From RGIG1927 sp045546275 (GTDB lineage: Bacteria; Bacillota; Clostridia; UMGS1883), in assembly GCA_045546275.1 (NCBI GenBank), contig JAZQCM010000001.1:248001-312000 (forward strand): a stretch of 64,000 bases of DNA, written 5' to 3'. Under the pieces are notes generated by a model. That model was not told the DNA's origin. It searched no databases and saw nothing but the letters and a program-made list of their open reading frames with translations. Shown piece after piece: positions 9,094 through 16,509 of the stretch. The first letter of the stretch is position 1, and every line of letters begins with the position of its first letter. The position numbers and the translations under genes are program-made.

Positions 9094-10532
9094 AATAGCT
9101 TCAATGCCTCCATAATGCCATCACTAATTGCATTGGCAACTGCTTGTCTTCCATTTTCGCTGTTTAAGTACGCACGGTCTTTTTCGTTTGTAATAAAACC
9201 GCCCTCTGTCAAAATTGCAGGCATCTTTGTGTTTTTAAGCACATACAAGGAGGAGCCATCCTGTACGCCTCGCTTTGTCATGTTGGTGTACTTAACAATT
9301 TTATCATAAACAATGGATGCAATTGCCTTACCTGACTCTGATGCACTGTGATAATAAACCTGAGCACCGTCAATTTCCGGTTTGTTTTCCATTGCGTTGC
9401 AGTGTATTGATACGTATAAATCGGCGTTTATACTATTGGCCAGATCAACCCTTTCGGGAAGCGTGGGATAAGTGTCACCACTACGGGTCATAACAACATT
9501 AATTCCGGCATTCTTTAATGTTGCACTTACCTTCAATGCAATGTCAAGCGTAATATCCTTTTCTCTTGCTTCAGGATATTTAGAGCCATGAGGGTAAATA
9601 GCACCGGGGTCTGTTCCACCGTGACCCGGGTCCAATACAACCAAAAACTCATTTTCAGGGAACTGGGGGTAAGTAGGTTCTTGCGGAGCATCTGTCTCGG
9701 GCATTGAGGGGTCAGTGGGTTCAACAGGATCAGTTTCAAACTCTGTATAATCTCTTGTTAAATAAATCTCTACACCGTTTTTTAACTTCAGAACCTCAAA
9801 ATTAACATTACATAACAAATCCGCAACTATTCTGAATCTGTCCTCGTGCTGACTGTATCGGATTTTGTTTATAACATTTCCCGATTTATCAATTGAGCCA
9901 TCCTTAATTCCGATTGTGTCATAAACATCAATTACAAGTCGTCTCGGATTGCTCATCTGGAATATATTGGGGTTTACAAATTCCTCCATTGCTATAAAAA
10001 TGCAATCAGCCATATCCTCTTTGGAAAAACTAATTCCGGTTATATTTCCTTTTTCTGTATCAGGTGCGGTAATTTTTACGGTACGTGTTTCGTTAATCCA
10101 TTCAACAACAAAACCAAACTCTTCGGTAACAAATCTTACAGGTATCATAGTTTTATCGTTGATAATCTTTGGTGCAGGGTCCTCGGGTGCTATAGTGGTT
10201 GAATTGTCCCCTACATACACTGTTCTTGAGTCAATCGTTAATACAATACGTTCACCTTCATATTCAATAATCACACGCCTTGCATTGTTATCCCAGTTAA
10301 CAGATGCACCGAGCTTTTCAAAAAACTCACGGGCAGGAACCATAGTTCTTCCATTAAGAATAATCGGGGGCATTTCGGTTGTTTCAACAGTATCTCCGTT
10401 GACCACAAGAACAATAGGATCCCAGGGATACTCTTCAACCAATCCATCATAAACAATTGTAAATGCACTTACATTCACGGTTGAAATTAAAAGTACCACA
10501 ACAGCTAAAAAGAAAGCTGTCGCTCGTCGCAT
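9090..10532 (-). CDS. N-acetylmuramoyl-L-alanine amidase with copper-amine-oxidase-like and AMIN domains
   Basis: The exported 480-residue protein has a signal peptide (1-24) and a stalk-like domain of the copper-amine-oxidase N-terminal type (about 40-150, with NGRTMVPAREF and NDKTMIPVRFV repeats). An AMIN-like wall-targeting domain (about 165-260) and a proline/glutamate-rich linker (about 268-292) follow. The C-terminal Amidase_3 catalytic domain has zinc ligands in DPGHGG, the glutamate in EKDITL, SIHCN and the catalytic LTEGGF. It cleaves the amide between muramic acid and the peptide stem of peptidoglycan. Two adjacent ATGs follow GGAGGTGAT; the second (10530-10532) has better spacing. 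Confidence 0.93.
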   Translation of the reverse strand: MRRATAFFLAVVVLLISTVNVSAFTIVYDGLVEEYPWDPIVLVVNGDTVETTEMPPIILNGRTMVPAREFFEKLGASVNWDNNARRVIIEYEGERIVLTIDSRTVYVGDNSTTIAPEDPAPKIINDKTMIPVRFVTEEFGFVVEWINETRTVKITAPDTEKGNITGISFSKEDMADCIFIAMEEFVNPNIFQMSNPRRLVIDVYDTIGIKDGSIDKSGNVINKIRYSQHEDRFRIVADLLCNVNFEVLKLKNGVEIYLTRDYTEFETDPVEPTDPSMPETDAPQEPTYPQFPENEFLVVLDPGHGGTDPGAIYPHGSKYPEAREKDITLDIALKVSATLKNAGINVVMTRSGDTYPTLPERVDLANSINADLYVSIHCNAMENKPEIDGAQVYYHSASESGKAIASIVYDKIVKYTNMTKRGVQDGSSLYVLKNTKMPAILTEGGFITNEKDRAYLNSENGRQAVANAISDGIMEALKLL

Positions 10533-10605
10533 CATATCACCTCCAATTAACTATTCGACTTTTTATGCAAATTTCCTTTATAATAAGCCATTTTGTAACA
10601 TAACC

Positions 10606-11625
10606 TTAATATAGGCTTGTTTGCCCATCTTTAGGTGCAATGTTGTAATGCTCGTATGCCATTCTTGTGGCAACTCTTCCACGAGGCGTTCTGTTCAAAA
10701 AGCCAAGCTGTAAAAGATAAGGTTCGTATACATCTTCAATCGTCCTGCTGTCTTCGCCGATAGTTGCAGCTAATGTGTCAAGACCAACAGGGCCTCCGTC
10801 AAAGGAAATCATAATAGATGTCATCATTTTCTTGTCAATTGCATCAAGTCCCAAGGGGTCGATTTCAAGAAGATTCAATGCTTCATCAGCACAGCCTTTT
10901 GAAATAACGCTTTCACGATTAACCTGCGCATAGTCTCTTACTCTCTTTAAAAGCCTGTTTGCAATTCTCGGTGTACCTCGTGAACGGGATGCTATTTCTA
11001 CTGCTCCATCCTCATCAATCTCAATACCAAGAATTTTACTGCTTCTCTTTACAATTCGTGAAAGGTCATAAGTGTTATAAAGCTCAAGTCGCTCAATAAC
11101 ACCAAATCTGTCTCTTAGCGGTGCGGACAAAAGTCCCGCTTTTGTGGTTGCGCCTACTAAAGTGAAGGGCTGCAAGCTAAGTCTTACACTTTGTGCACTG
11201 GGACCCTTACCAACAATAATATCCAGCGAAAAGTCTTCCATTGCCGAGTAAAGAATTTCTTCCACTGTTCTTGAAAGACGATGTATTTCATCAATGAATA
11301 ATATGTCCTGAGGGCCAAGATTCGTAAGAATTGCCGCCATATCCATTGGCTTTTCAATGGCTGGACCACTTGTGATTTTAAGGTTTACCCCCATTTCGTT
11401 GGCTATAATGCCTGCCAAAGTGGTTTTTCCAAGACCGGGAGGACCATACAAAAGAGTGTGATCCAGCGCCTCTCGCCTTTCAAGTGCAGCCTTTATATAA
11501 ATTTCCAAGGTTTGCTTTACCTTGTCCTGCCCCACATATTCATCCATAGTTTTAGGCCTGATGCCAACTTCGGCATCGTCACCCATGAGCATGTTTGGCG
11601 AAATCATTCTATCATCAAATTCCAT
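10606..11625 (-). CDS. ruvB: RuvB, Holliday junction branch-migration ATPase
   Basis: The 339-residue AAA+ motor has Walker A GPPGLGKTT, Walker B FIDEIHRL, the sensor region TLVGATTKAG and the C-terminal winged helix ending in PRGRVAT. It drives branch migration of Holliday junctions as a hexamer with RuvA. It overlaps the ruvA end by 11 bases and is last in a ruvC-ruvA-ruvB operon. The length is normal. No clear terminator is visible after it before the amidase gene about 70 bases on. Confidence 0.98.
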   Translation of the reverse strand: MEFDDRMISPNMLMGDDAEVGIRPKTMDEYVGQDKVKQTLEIYIKAALERREALDHTLLYGPPGLGKTTLAGIIANEMGVNLKITSGPAIEKPMDMAAILTNLGPQDILFIDEIHRLSRTVEEILYSAMEDFSLDIIVGKGPSAQSVRLSLQPFTLVGATTKAGLLSAPLRDRFGVIERLELYNTYDLSRIVKRSSKILGIEIDEDGAVEIASRSRGTPRIANRLLKRVRDYAQVNRESVISKGCADEALNLLEIDPLGLDAIDKKMMTSIMISFDGGPVGLDTLAATIGEDSRTIEDVYEPYLLQLGFLNRTPRGRVATRMAYEHYNIAPKDGQTSLY

Positions 11626-12211
11626 TGCTTAACCTCCTTAATGCTTCCTTGATAATCTCTTCCGTTGTAAGATTTTCACCTGAAATCTGCATAACAGTTT
11701 TCTGTGCTTCGCTCGGTGAGCATCCCAATGCAATAAGTGCGTTAACCGCGCTTGAATCGGTGCTTGGACGATAAACATTAGCCTGGGGCGAGGTTGATAC
11801 AATTTCTTCATTGTCGACCTTGCCTTTAAGCTCAAGAACGATTCTTTGTGCCATTTTAGGGCCAATACCCTTTGCTTTTCCGATAGTTTTTGCATCAGAG
11901 GAAATTATTGCAAGTGCAAGGTCATTGGTTGTAAGTGCCGAAAGCAGTGAAACTGCCGCTTTGGGTCCAACACCCGAAACACTTATTAATCTTTTAAAAT
12001 ATGTTATGGAATCCTCGTTGGAAAAACCAAACAGCTCCATAATGTCTTCACGGACATAAAGATAGGTATACACTGTAACATCTGTTCCAACTTCAGGAAG
12101 CTTATTAATGTCAAGTGTAGGCATGATAACAGAAAAGCCGACACCATTAACATCTATAATTGCACCTGTTTCATCAACTTTTACAAGCTGTCCTCTTAAA
12201 AAGGATATCAT
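11615..12211 (-). CDS. ruvA: RuvA, Holliday junction DNA-binding protein
   Basis: The 198-residue protein shows the RuvA architecture: an OB-fold domain (1-62), helix-hairpin-helix motifs (SVSGVGPKAA and AKGIGPKMAQRI, about 70-140), and a C-terminal domain (about 150-198) that contacts RuvB. It binds the junction as a tetramer and targets RuvB. Its start overlaps the end of ruvC by four bases. The gene order ruvC-ruvA-ruvB is the usual one in Clostridia. Confidence 0.98.
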   Translation of the reverse strand: MISFLRGQLVKVDETGAIIDVNGVGFSVIMPTLDINKLPEVGTDVTVYTYLYVREDIMELFGFSNEDSITYFKRLISVSGVGPKAAVSLLSALTTNDLALAIISSDAKTIGKAKGIGPKMAQRIVLELKGKVDNEEIVSTSPQANVYRPSTDSSAVNALIALGCSPSEAQKTVMQISGENLTTEEIIKEALRRLSNGI

Positions 12212-12717
12212 ATTCTGTTACCTCCTAATAATCTTTCAATACTGTTAAATCTCACGCTGTTGCCGTGGCATATTGCAATTGCAAGTGCGTCGGCAGTATC
12301 GTCGGGCTTTGGAACTTCGCTTAAACCTAAAAAGGATTTCACCATTTGCTGAATTTGCTTTTTATCAGCTCTTCCGTAGCCTGTCAAAGCCTGTTTTACC
12401 TGAAGCGGAGTATACTCATAAAACGGCACGTTCTTTTGCTTTGCCGCCAACAAAATAACACCTCGTGCCTGTCCTACGGAAAAGGCGGTTTTCGCATTAT
12501 TATTAAAGAATAATTCCTCAACTGCCATTGCATCAGGCTTATATGTATCAATAAGCTCTATTGTTTTATTATACACTATTTCCAGCCTGTCTTCAAGTGG
12601 TGTGTGTGCTTTTGTAATTATAGAATCATAATACACGGGAATGTATTTATTGCCCGATTTTTCCACAATTCCGGTACCCACAATGGCTATGCCGGGGTCA
12701 ATGCCTAAAATTCTCAT
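12208..12717 (-). CDS. ruvC: RuvC, Holliday junction resolvase
   Basis: The 169-residue endonuclease has the RNase H-like fold. The catalytic acidic residues lie in GIDPG (residue 7), VEELFF (about 67) and the C-terminal DDTADALA pair (about 138-141). It cuts Holliday junctions formed in recombination. The start is the ATG at 12715-12717 with GGAG upstream, giving the standard MRILGIDPG N-terminus; the ATG four codons earlier has no ribosome site. It is divergent from argG. Confidence 0.97.
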   Translation of the reverse strand: MRILGIDPGIAIVGTGIVEKSGNKYIPVYYDSIITKAHTPLEDRLEIVYNKTIELIDTYKPDAMAVEELFFNNNAKTAFSVGQARGVILLAAKQKNVPFYEYTPLQVKQALTGYGRADKKQIQQMVKSFLGLSEVPKPDDTADALAIAICHGNSVRFNSIERLLGGNRI

Positions 12718-12746
12718 AAAATACTCCAATTTTTCTAAAAAAAGTG

Positions 12747-12775
12747 TTGATAAATTTTTTAAAGTGATTTATAAT
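12747..12775 (+). promoter_or_regulatory. sigma-A promoter for argG
   Basis: TTGATA (12747-12752) and TATAAT (12770-12775) are separated by 17 bases; the argG start is 68 bases downstream. It is near consensus, as expected for a well-expressed biosynthetic gene. Confidence 0.85.
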
Positions 12776-12800
12776 ATACAGAAGTAATGTATATTTTAAA
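12771..12800 (-). promoter_or_regulatory. possible ruvC promoter overlapping the argG control region
   Basis: On the minus strand TTTAAA (12795-12800) and TATTAT (12771-12776) are 18 bases apart, about 55 bases before ruvC. Its -35 box lies in the spacer of the palindrome upstream of argG. The match is moderate. Confidence 0.35.
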
Positions 12801-12812
12801 CATATATACATT
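12786..12812. promoter_or_regulatory. palindromic operator candidate in the argG leader (ArgR-like box?)
   Basis: A perfect 9-bp inverted repeat, AATGTATAT (12786-12794) and ATATACATT (12804-12812), has a 9-base spacer and sits just downstream of the expected transcription start, a typical repressor position. It is AT-rich like ArgR boxes and is followed by TCAT, but I cannot assign the regulator from the sequence alone. Confidence 0.5.
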
Positions 12813-12842
12813 CATTTTATCACATTTAGGAGGAATTGCAAT

Positions 12843-14060
12843 ATGTCAAAAGAAAAAATTGTTCTTGCTTATTCCGGCGGCCTCGACACATCTATCATCA
12901 TTGCCTGGCTCCGTGAAAACTACGACTGCGAAGTAATCGCTGTTTGTGGTGATGTTGGTCAGGGTAAGGAAACTGACGGTCTCGAAGAAAGAGCGAAGAG
13001 ATCCGGCGCTTCCAAGTGCTACATCGAGGACTTAAGAGCGGAATATGTAAGAGATTATATATATCCCACAGTTAAAGCAGGCGCTGTATATGAAGGCAAG
13101 TACCTTCTCGGCACAAGCCATGCTCGTCCCGTAATTGCAAAGAGACTTGTTGAAATCGCACTTAAAGAAGGTGCTACAGCAATTTGCCATGGCGCTACAG
13201 GTAAGGGTAACGACCAGGTTCGTTTTGAGCTTACAATCAAAGCTCTTGCTCCCCACCTCAACATCATTGCTCCCTGGAGAATTTGGGATATTAAGAGCAG
13301 AGAAGATGCAGTTGACTATGCAGAAGCTCATGGTATTGAAATCCCTGTAACAAAGAAGGACCTTTATTCCAGAGACAGAAACATCTGGCACATCAGCCAC
13401 GAAGGTATGGACCTTGAAGATCCTGCAAACGAACCTCAGCTTGATACACTTCTCAAGCTTTCCGTTTCTCCCGAAAAGGCTCCTGATGAACCTACATATG
13501 TAACAATCGGTTTTGACAAGGGTGTTCCCGTTACTGTTGATGGCGAAGAGCTCGCTCCCGTTGCACTTGTAGAAAAGCTTAATGCTCTTGGCGGTGCAAA
13601 CGGTATTGGTATTGCAGATATCTGCGAAGACAGACTTGTTGGCATGAAGTCCCGTGGTGTATATGAAACACCCGGTGGAACAATTCTTCAGTATGCTCAT
13701 GATGAGCTTGAATATCTTTGCCTTGACCGCGATACACAGGCGTTCAAGAGACAGGCTGCAATCAAGTTTGCTGAACTTGTTTACGACGGCAAGTGGTTCA
13801 CACCCCTTCGCCAGGCTCTTTCCGCATTTGTTGACAGCACACAGGAAACTGTTACCGGTGAAGTAAAGCTTAAGCTTTACAAGGGTCACATTTCCTCTGC
13901 AGGCGCAAAGAGTAAGTATTCTCTCTACAACGAGCAGATTGCTTCCTTCGGCGACAGCAAGGAACTTTATAACCACAAGGATGCTGAAGGCTTCATTAAC
14001 CTCTTTGGTCTTCCCTTAAAGGTTAGAGCCATGATGCTTCAGGAAAACGGCGAACTTTAA
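12843..14060 (+). CDS. argG: ArgG, argininosuccinate synthase
   Basis: The 405-residue enzyme joins citrulline and aspartate with ATP to form argininosuccinate, the penultimate step of arginine synthesis. It has the N-type ATP pyrophosphatase loop AYSGGLDTS (residues 8-16), the GHATGKGNDQ-type block near 118 (here GATGKGNDQ), and the family C-terminus. AGGAGG lies seven bases before the ATG. Codon use is more biased than in its neighbours, suggesting strong expression, and this leaves long open frames on the other strand that are not genes. It is followed by argH. Confidence 0.98.
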   Translation: MSKEKIVLAYSGGLDTSIIIAWLRENYDCEVIAVCGDVGQGKETDGLEERAKRSGASKCYIEDLRAEYVRDYIYPTVKAGAVYEGKYLLGTSHARPVIAKRLVEIALKEGATAICHGATGKGNDQVRFELTIKALAPHLNIIAPWRIWDIKSREDAVDYAEAHGIEIPVTKKDLYSRDRNIWHISHEGMDLEDPANEPQLDTLLKLSVSPEKAPDEPTYVTIGFDKGVPVTVDGEELAPVALVEKLNALGGANGIGIADICEDRLVGMKSRGVYETPGGTILQYAHDELEYLCLDRDTQAFKRQAAIKFAELVYDGKWFTPLRQALSAFVDSTQETVTGEVKLKLYKGHISSAGAKSKYSLYNEQIASFGDSKELYNHKDAEGFINLFGLPLKVRAMMLQENGEL

Positions 14061-14072
14061 TTTTTAAAACCA

Positions 14073-14097
14073 ATAGGGCGGATTAATTCCGCCCTAT
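14073..14097 (+). other. intercistronic hairpin between argG and argH
   Basis: ATAGGGCGG (14073-14081) pairs perfectly with CCGCCCTAT (14089-14097) around a seven-base loop, with no clear T tract after it. It may protect the argG message or partly attenuate argH. The argH ribosome site (GAGGTGA) lies just downstream. Confidence 0.75.
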
Positions 14098-14120
14098 ATT
14101 ATTAACGAGGTGACTACACT

Positions 14121-15497
14121 ATGAAACTTTGGGGCGGAAGATTTGAAAAGTCTACCGATAAAAAGGTTGATGATTTTAATTCCTCAATAAGATTTGACCA
14201 AAGGCTTTATAAGCAGGATATTACCGGCAGCATTGCTCACGCAAGAATGCTTGGAAATCAGGGCATAATTTCTAAAGAAGACAGCCTTCTTATTGTTAAA
14301 ACCTTAGGCGAAATTCTTAAGGATATTGAAGATGGCAAAGTTAACTTTGAAATTGACGCTGAAGACATCCACATGAATGTTGAAAAAATTCTTATTGAAA
14401 GAATTGGCGACACAGGCAAACGTCTTCACACAGGCAGAAGCCGTAACGACCAGGTTGCTCTTGACATAAGAATGTATGTTAAGGATGAAATTGTTGAAAT
14501 TAAGGAAATGCTGAAGGCGCTTATCAATGTGCTTATTTCCCTTGCAAAAGAGCATACAAAAACCATAATGCCCGGTTACACTCATTTACAGAAAGCGCAA
14601 CCTGTGACATTCGCCCACCATGTTATGGCGTATGTTAATATGCTTTTAAGAGATATTGACAGACTTACCGATACATACAGAAGAACAAATGTTATGCCTC
14701 TCGGAAGCGGAGCATTGGCAGGCACAACACATCCCTTGGACCGTGAAGCCGTAAAAGACGAGCTCGGATTTATGTCCGTTACAACAAACTCTCTTGACGG
14801 TGTTTCTGACCGTGATTTTGCAATTGAGCTTGCAAGTGACCTTTCGCTTATTATGATGCATCTTTCACGTTTTTCTGAAGAGCTTATTATCTGGAGTAGT
14901 AACGAATTCCGTTTTGTAACAATGGATGACAGCTACAGTACCGGCTCCTCTATTATGCCTCAAAAGAAAAATCCTGACGTTGCAGAGCTCATCCGCGGCA
15001 AAACAGGTCGTGTGTACGGCTCATTGGTTGCTCTTTTAACAGTAATGAAGGGTATTCCTCTCGCCTACAACAAGGACATGCAAGAGGATAAGGAATCTTT
15101 GTTTGATGCAATTGATACTGTTAAGCTTTGTGTCCCCGTGTTTACAGGCATGGTAGAGACAATGCGTGTAAATAAAGAAACAATGCTTCAGGGCGCAAAG
15201 GGTGGCTTTTCAAATGCAACAGATGTGGCAGATTACCTTGTAAAGAAGTCTGTTCCTTTCCGCGAAGCACATGCAATTGTTGGCAGAATGGTTCTTTTTG
15301 CAGAAAAGAGCGGCAAGGCTTTGGATGACCTTACAATGGCTGAAATGAAGGAATGCAGCGAGTTTATTGAAGAAGATATTTACGATGCTATAAGCATGAC
15401 AGCCTGCGTTGAAGGCAGAAGCCTTATTGGCGGACCTGCAGAAAGTGCAGTTTTAAATTCAATTAAAATAGCAGAAGAAACTCTTGAAAACTATTAA
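14121..15497 (+). CDS. argH: ArgH, argininosuccinate lyase
   Basis: The 458-residue enzyme of the fumarase/aspartase superfamily splits argininosuccinate into arginine and fumarate. Visible motifs are MKLWGGRF at the start, TGRSRNDQVA near 107, the histidine in GYTHLQKAQP near 158, and the signature loop GSSIMPQKKNPD near 277 with the catalytic serine. The length is normal. It is co-oriented with argG 60 bases upstream and ends at a perfect terminator, so argGH forms a two-gene arginine unit. Confidence 0.98.
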   Translation: MKLWGGRFEKSTDKKVDDFNSSIRFDQRLYKQDITGSIAHARMLGNQGIISKEDSLLIVKTLGEILKDIEDGKVNFEIDAEDIHMNVEKILIERIGDTGKRLHTGRSRNDQVALDIRMYVKDEIVEIKEMLKALINVLISLAKEHTKTIMPGYTHLQKAQPVTFAHHVMAYVNMLLRDIDRLTDTYRRTNVMPLGSGALAGTTHPLDREAVKDELGFMSVTTNSLDGVSDRDFAIELASDLSLIMMHLSRFSEELIIWSSNEFRFVTMDDSYSTGSSIMPQKKNPDVAELIRGKTGRVYGSLVALLTVMKGIPLAYNKDMQEDKESLFDAIDTVKLCVPVFTGMVETMRVNKETMLQGAKGGFSNATDVADYLVKKSVPFREAHAIVGRMVLFAEKSGKALDDLTMAEMKECSEFIEEDIYDAISMTACVEGRSLIGGPAESAVLNSIKIAEETLENY

Positions 15498-15499
15498 TG

Positions 15500-15530
15500 A
15501 AAAAGGTGTTGCAAATTGCAACACCTTTTT
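15500..15530. terminator. bidirectional terminator after argH
   Basis: A perfect 15-bp inverted repeat around base 15515 (AAAAAGGTGTTGCAA and its complement) with T and A tracts. It ends argH and the convergent minus-strand operon, whose last stop codon overlaps it. Confidence 0.93.
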
Positions 15531-16509
15531 AGTATTTTGTTTTAACAGGCTTCTTTAGTTCTTCTTTGATTTTTACAACAAAAGCTTCCCCGTTTTTCGC
15601 ATCAAAGCCATCCTCAATAGCTTTATCCAAAGCGCATTTCAAATGGACCTGCTCTTTTCGCATACCGAAGCAACAGTTAAGTAAATCAGAAAGTGCACAT
15701 ACATAGGAAGCCAAAGTGGGCACCTCGTTGTTAAAACACATATTTGCACAAAATGACCTTACTTCATACACAGGAAACTTATCTGCATAGAAAAAATACG
15801 CCATAAAATCCTTTCCCAAAAGGTTTTTATAAACCGAATAAATAGAATCCATTGTGCTTAATGATGTGTAAATTGTGTCAATTGTAGTTGGATTTGCAAA
15901 AATTTCACTTAGCATTTCCCAAGATTTATACCTGTATAAATGAAAATTTGGTAACGGCAGAATATAGCTTTCAAAATATCTGTAGAACAAATCTTTTGAA
16001 AATTCGTTTTCACTATCCTCAACAAAGCACATTCTGCGTCTTCGTTTTTCGCTCATGGTGCAAATTGCTTTTACAACATCCATTGCAGTTTGTGTTGAAC
16101 AAACACGTGTTTCAAAACATCCGTCAAGACTTTTCTCACCGTCACGCATTTTAAAACCGCCATCAAAATACGAGGCAATGCACACATCAAGCATTGAAAA
16201 CTTGCCTGAGCCTTTAATTTTTAAACATTTAATGTTGTTATTGAGATTAAAGGCAATTTCTTCGTTCGTATATTCAATGTCCTTTAAAATGTCCGACAGA
16301 TCACATGTTAACAAAGCATCGCAGCTTTTAATTAATTTCAAAGCTTCGCCGGTTAGTTCATAACCAAAGCTTTCCCTGTTGCCTAATGGAATTTCTATAA
16401 CGTCGAGCTTTATTCTGAACCTGGCTCTGATTGCCTTAATAAGCTTTATAACAAGACCTGTTGCAACATAGCTTTCACCGGTTCCGCGTATAATACCAAT
16501 TACAGGCAC
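15529..16509 (-). CDS. isocitrate/isopropylmalate dehydrogenase-fold protein lacking catalytic residues
   Basis: The 326-residue protein aligns by eye over its whole length with the isopropylmalate/isocitrate dehydrogenase family. It has an N-terminal glycine loop (GIIRGTGES for GDGIGPE), the EALKLIKSCDALL segment, the KRRRRMCFVEDSEN strand (about 155-168), the NPTTIDTIYTSLSTMDSI region (about 206-223) and a C-terminal VPTLASYV...ALDKAIEDGF block. The catalytic lysine and the metal-binding aspartates appear replaced (VDKAN becomes VEDSEN, VDNAAM becomes KSWEML, GDILSD becomes MDSIYS). It may therefore be a ligand-binding or structural derivative. Translation starts at GTG directly after the ABC-F stop, with GAGGAGG upstream. 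The function is unknown. Confidence 0.75.
   Translation of the reverse strand: MPVIGIIRGTGESYVATGLVIKLIKAIRARFRIKLDVIEIPLGNRESFGYELTGEALKLIKSCDALLTCDLSDILKDIEYTNEEIAFNLNNNIKCLKIKGSGKFSMLDVCIASYFDGGFKMRDGEKSLDGCFETRVCSTQTAMDVVKAICTMSEKRRRRMCFVEDSENEFSKDLFYRYFESYILPLPNFHLYRYKSWEMLSEIFANPTTIDTIYTSLSTMDSIYSVYKNLLGKDFMAYFFYADKFPVYEVRSFCANMCFNNEVPTLASYVCALSDLLNCCFGMRKEQVHLKCALDKAIEDGFDAKNGEAFVVKIKEELKKPVKTKY

Noticed and set aside
13032..13976. 314-codon open frame on the strand opposite argG
   Set aside because: It lies entirely within argG, has no ribosome site or family pattern, and is rich in Cys, Asn and Leu. It is open only because of the biased codons of argG.
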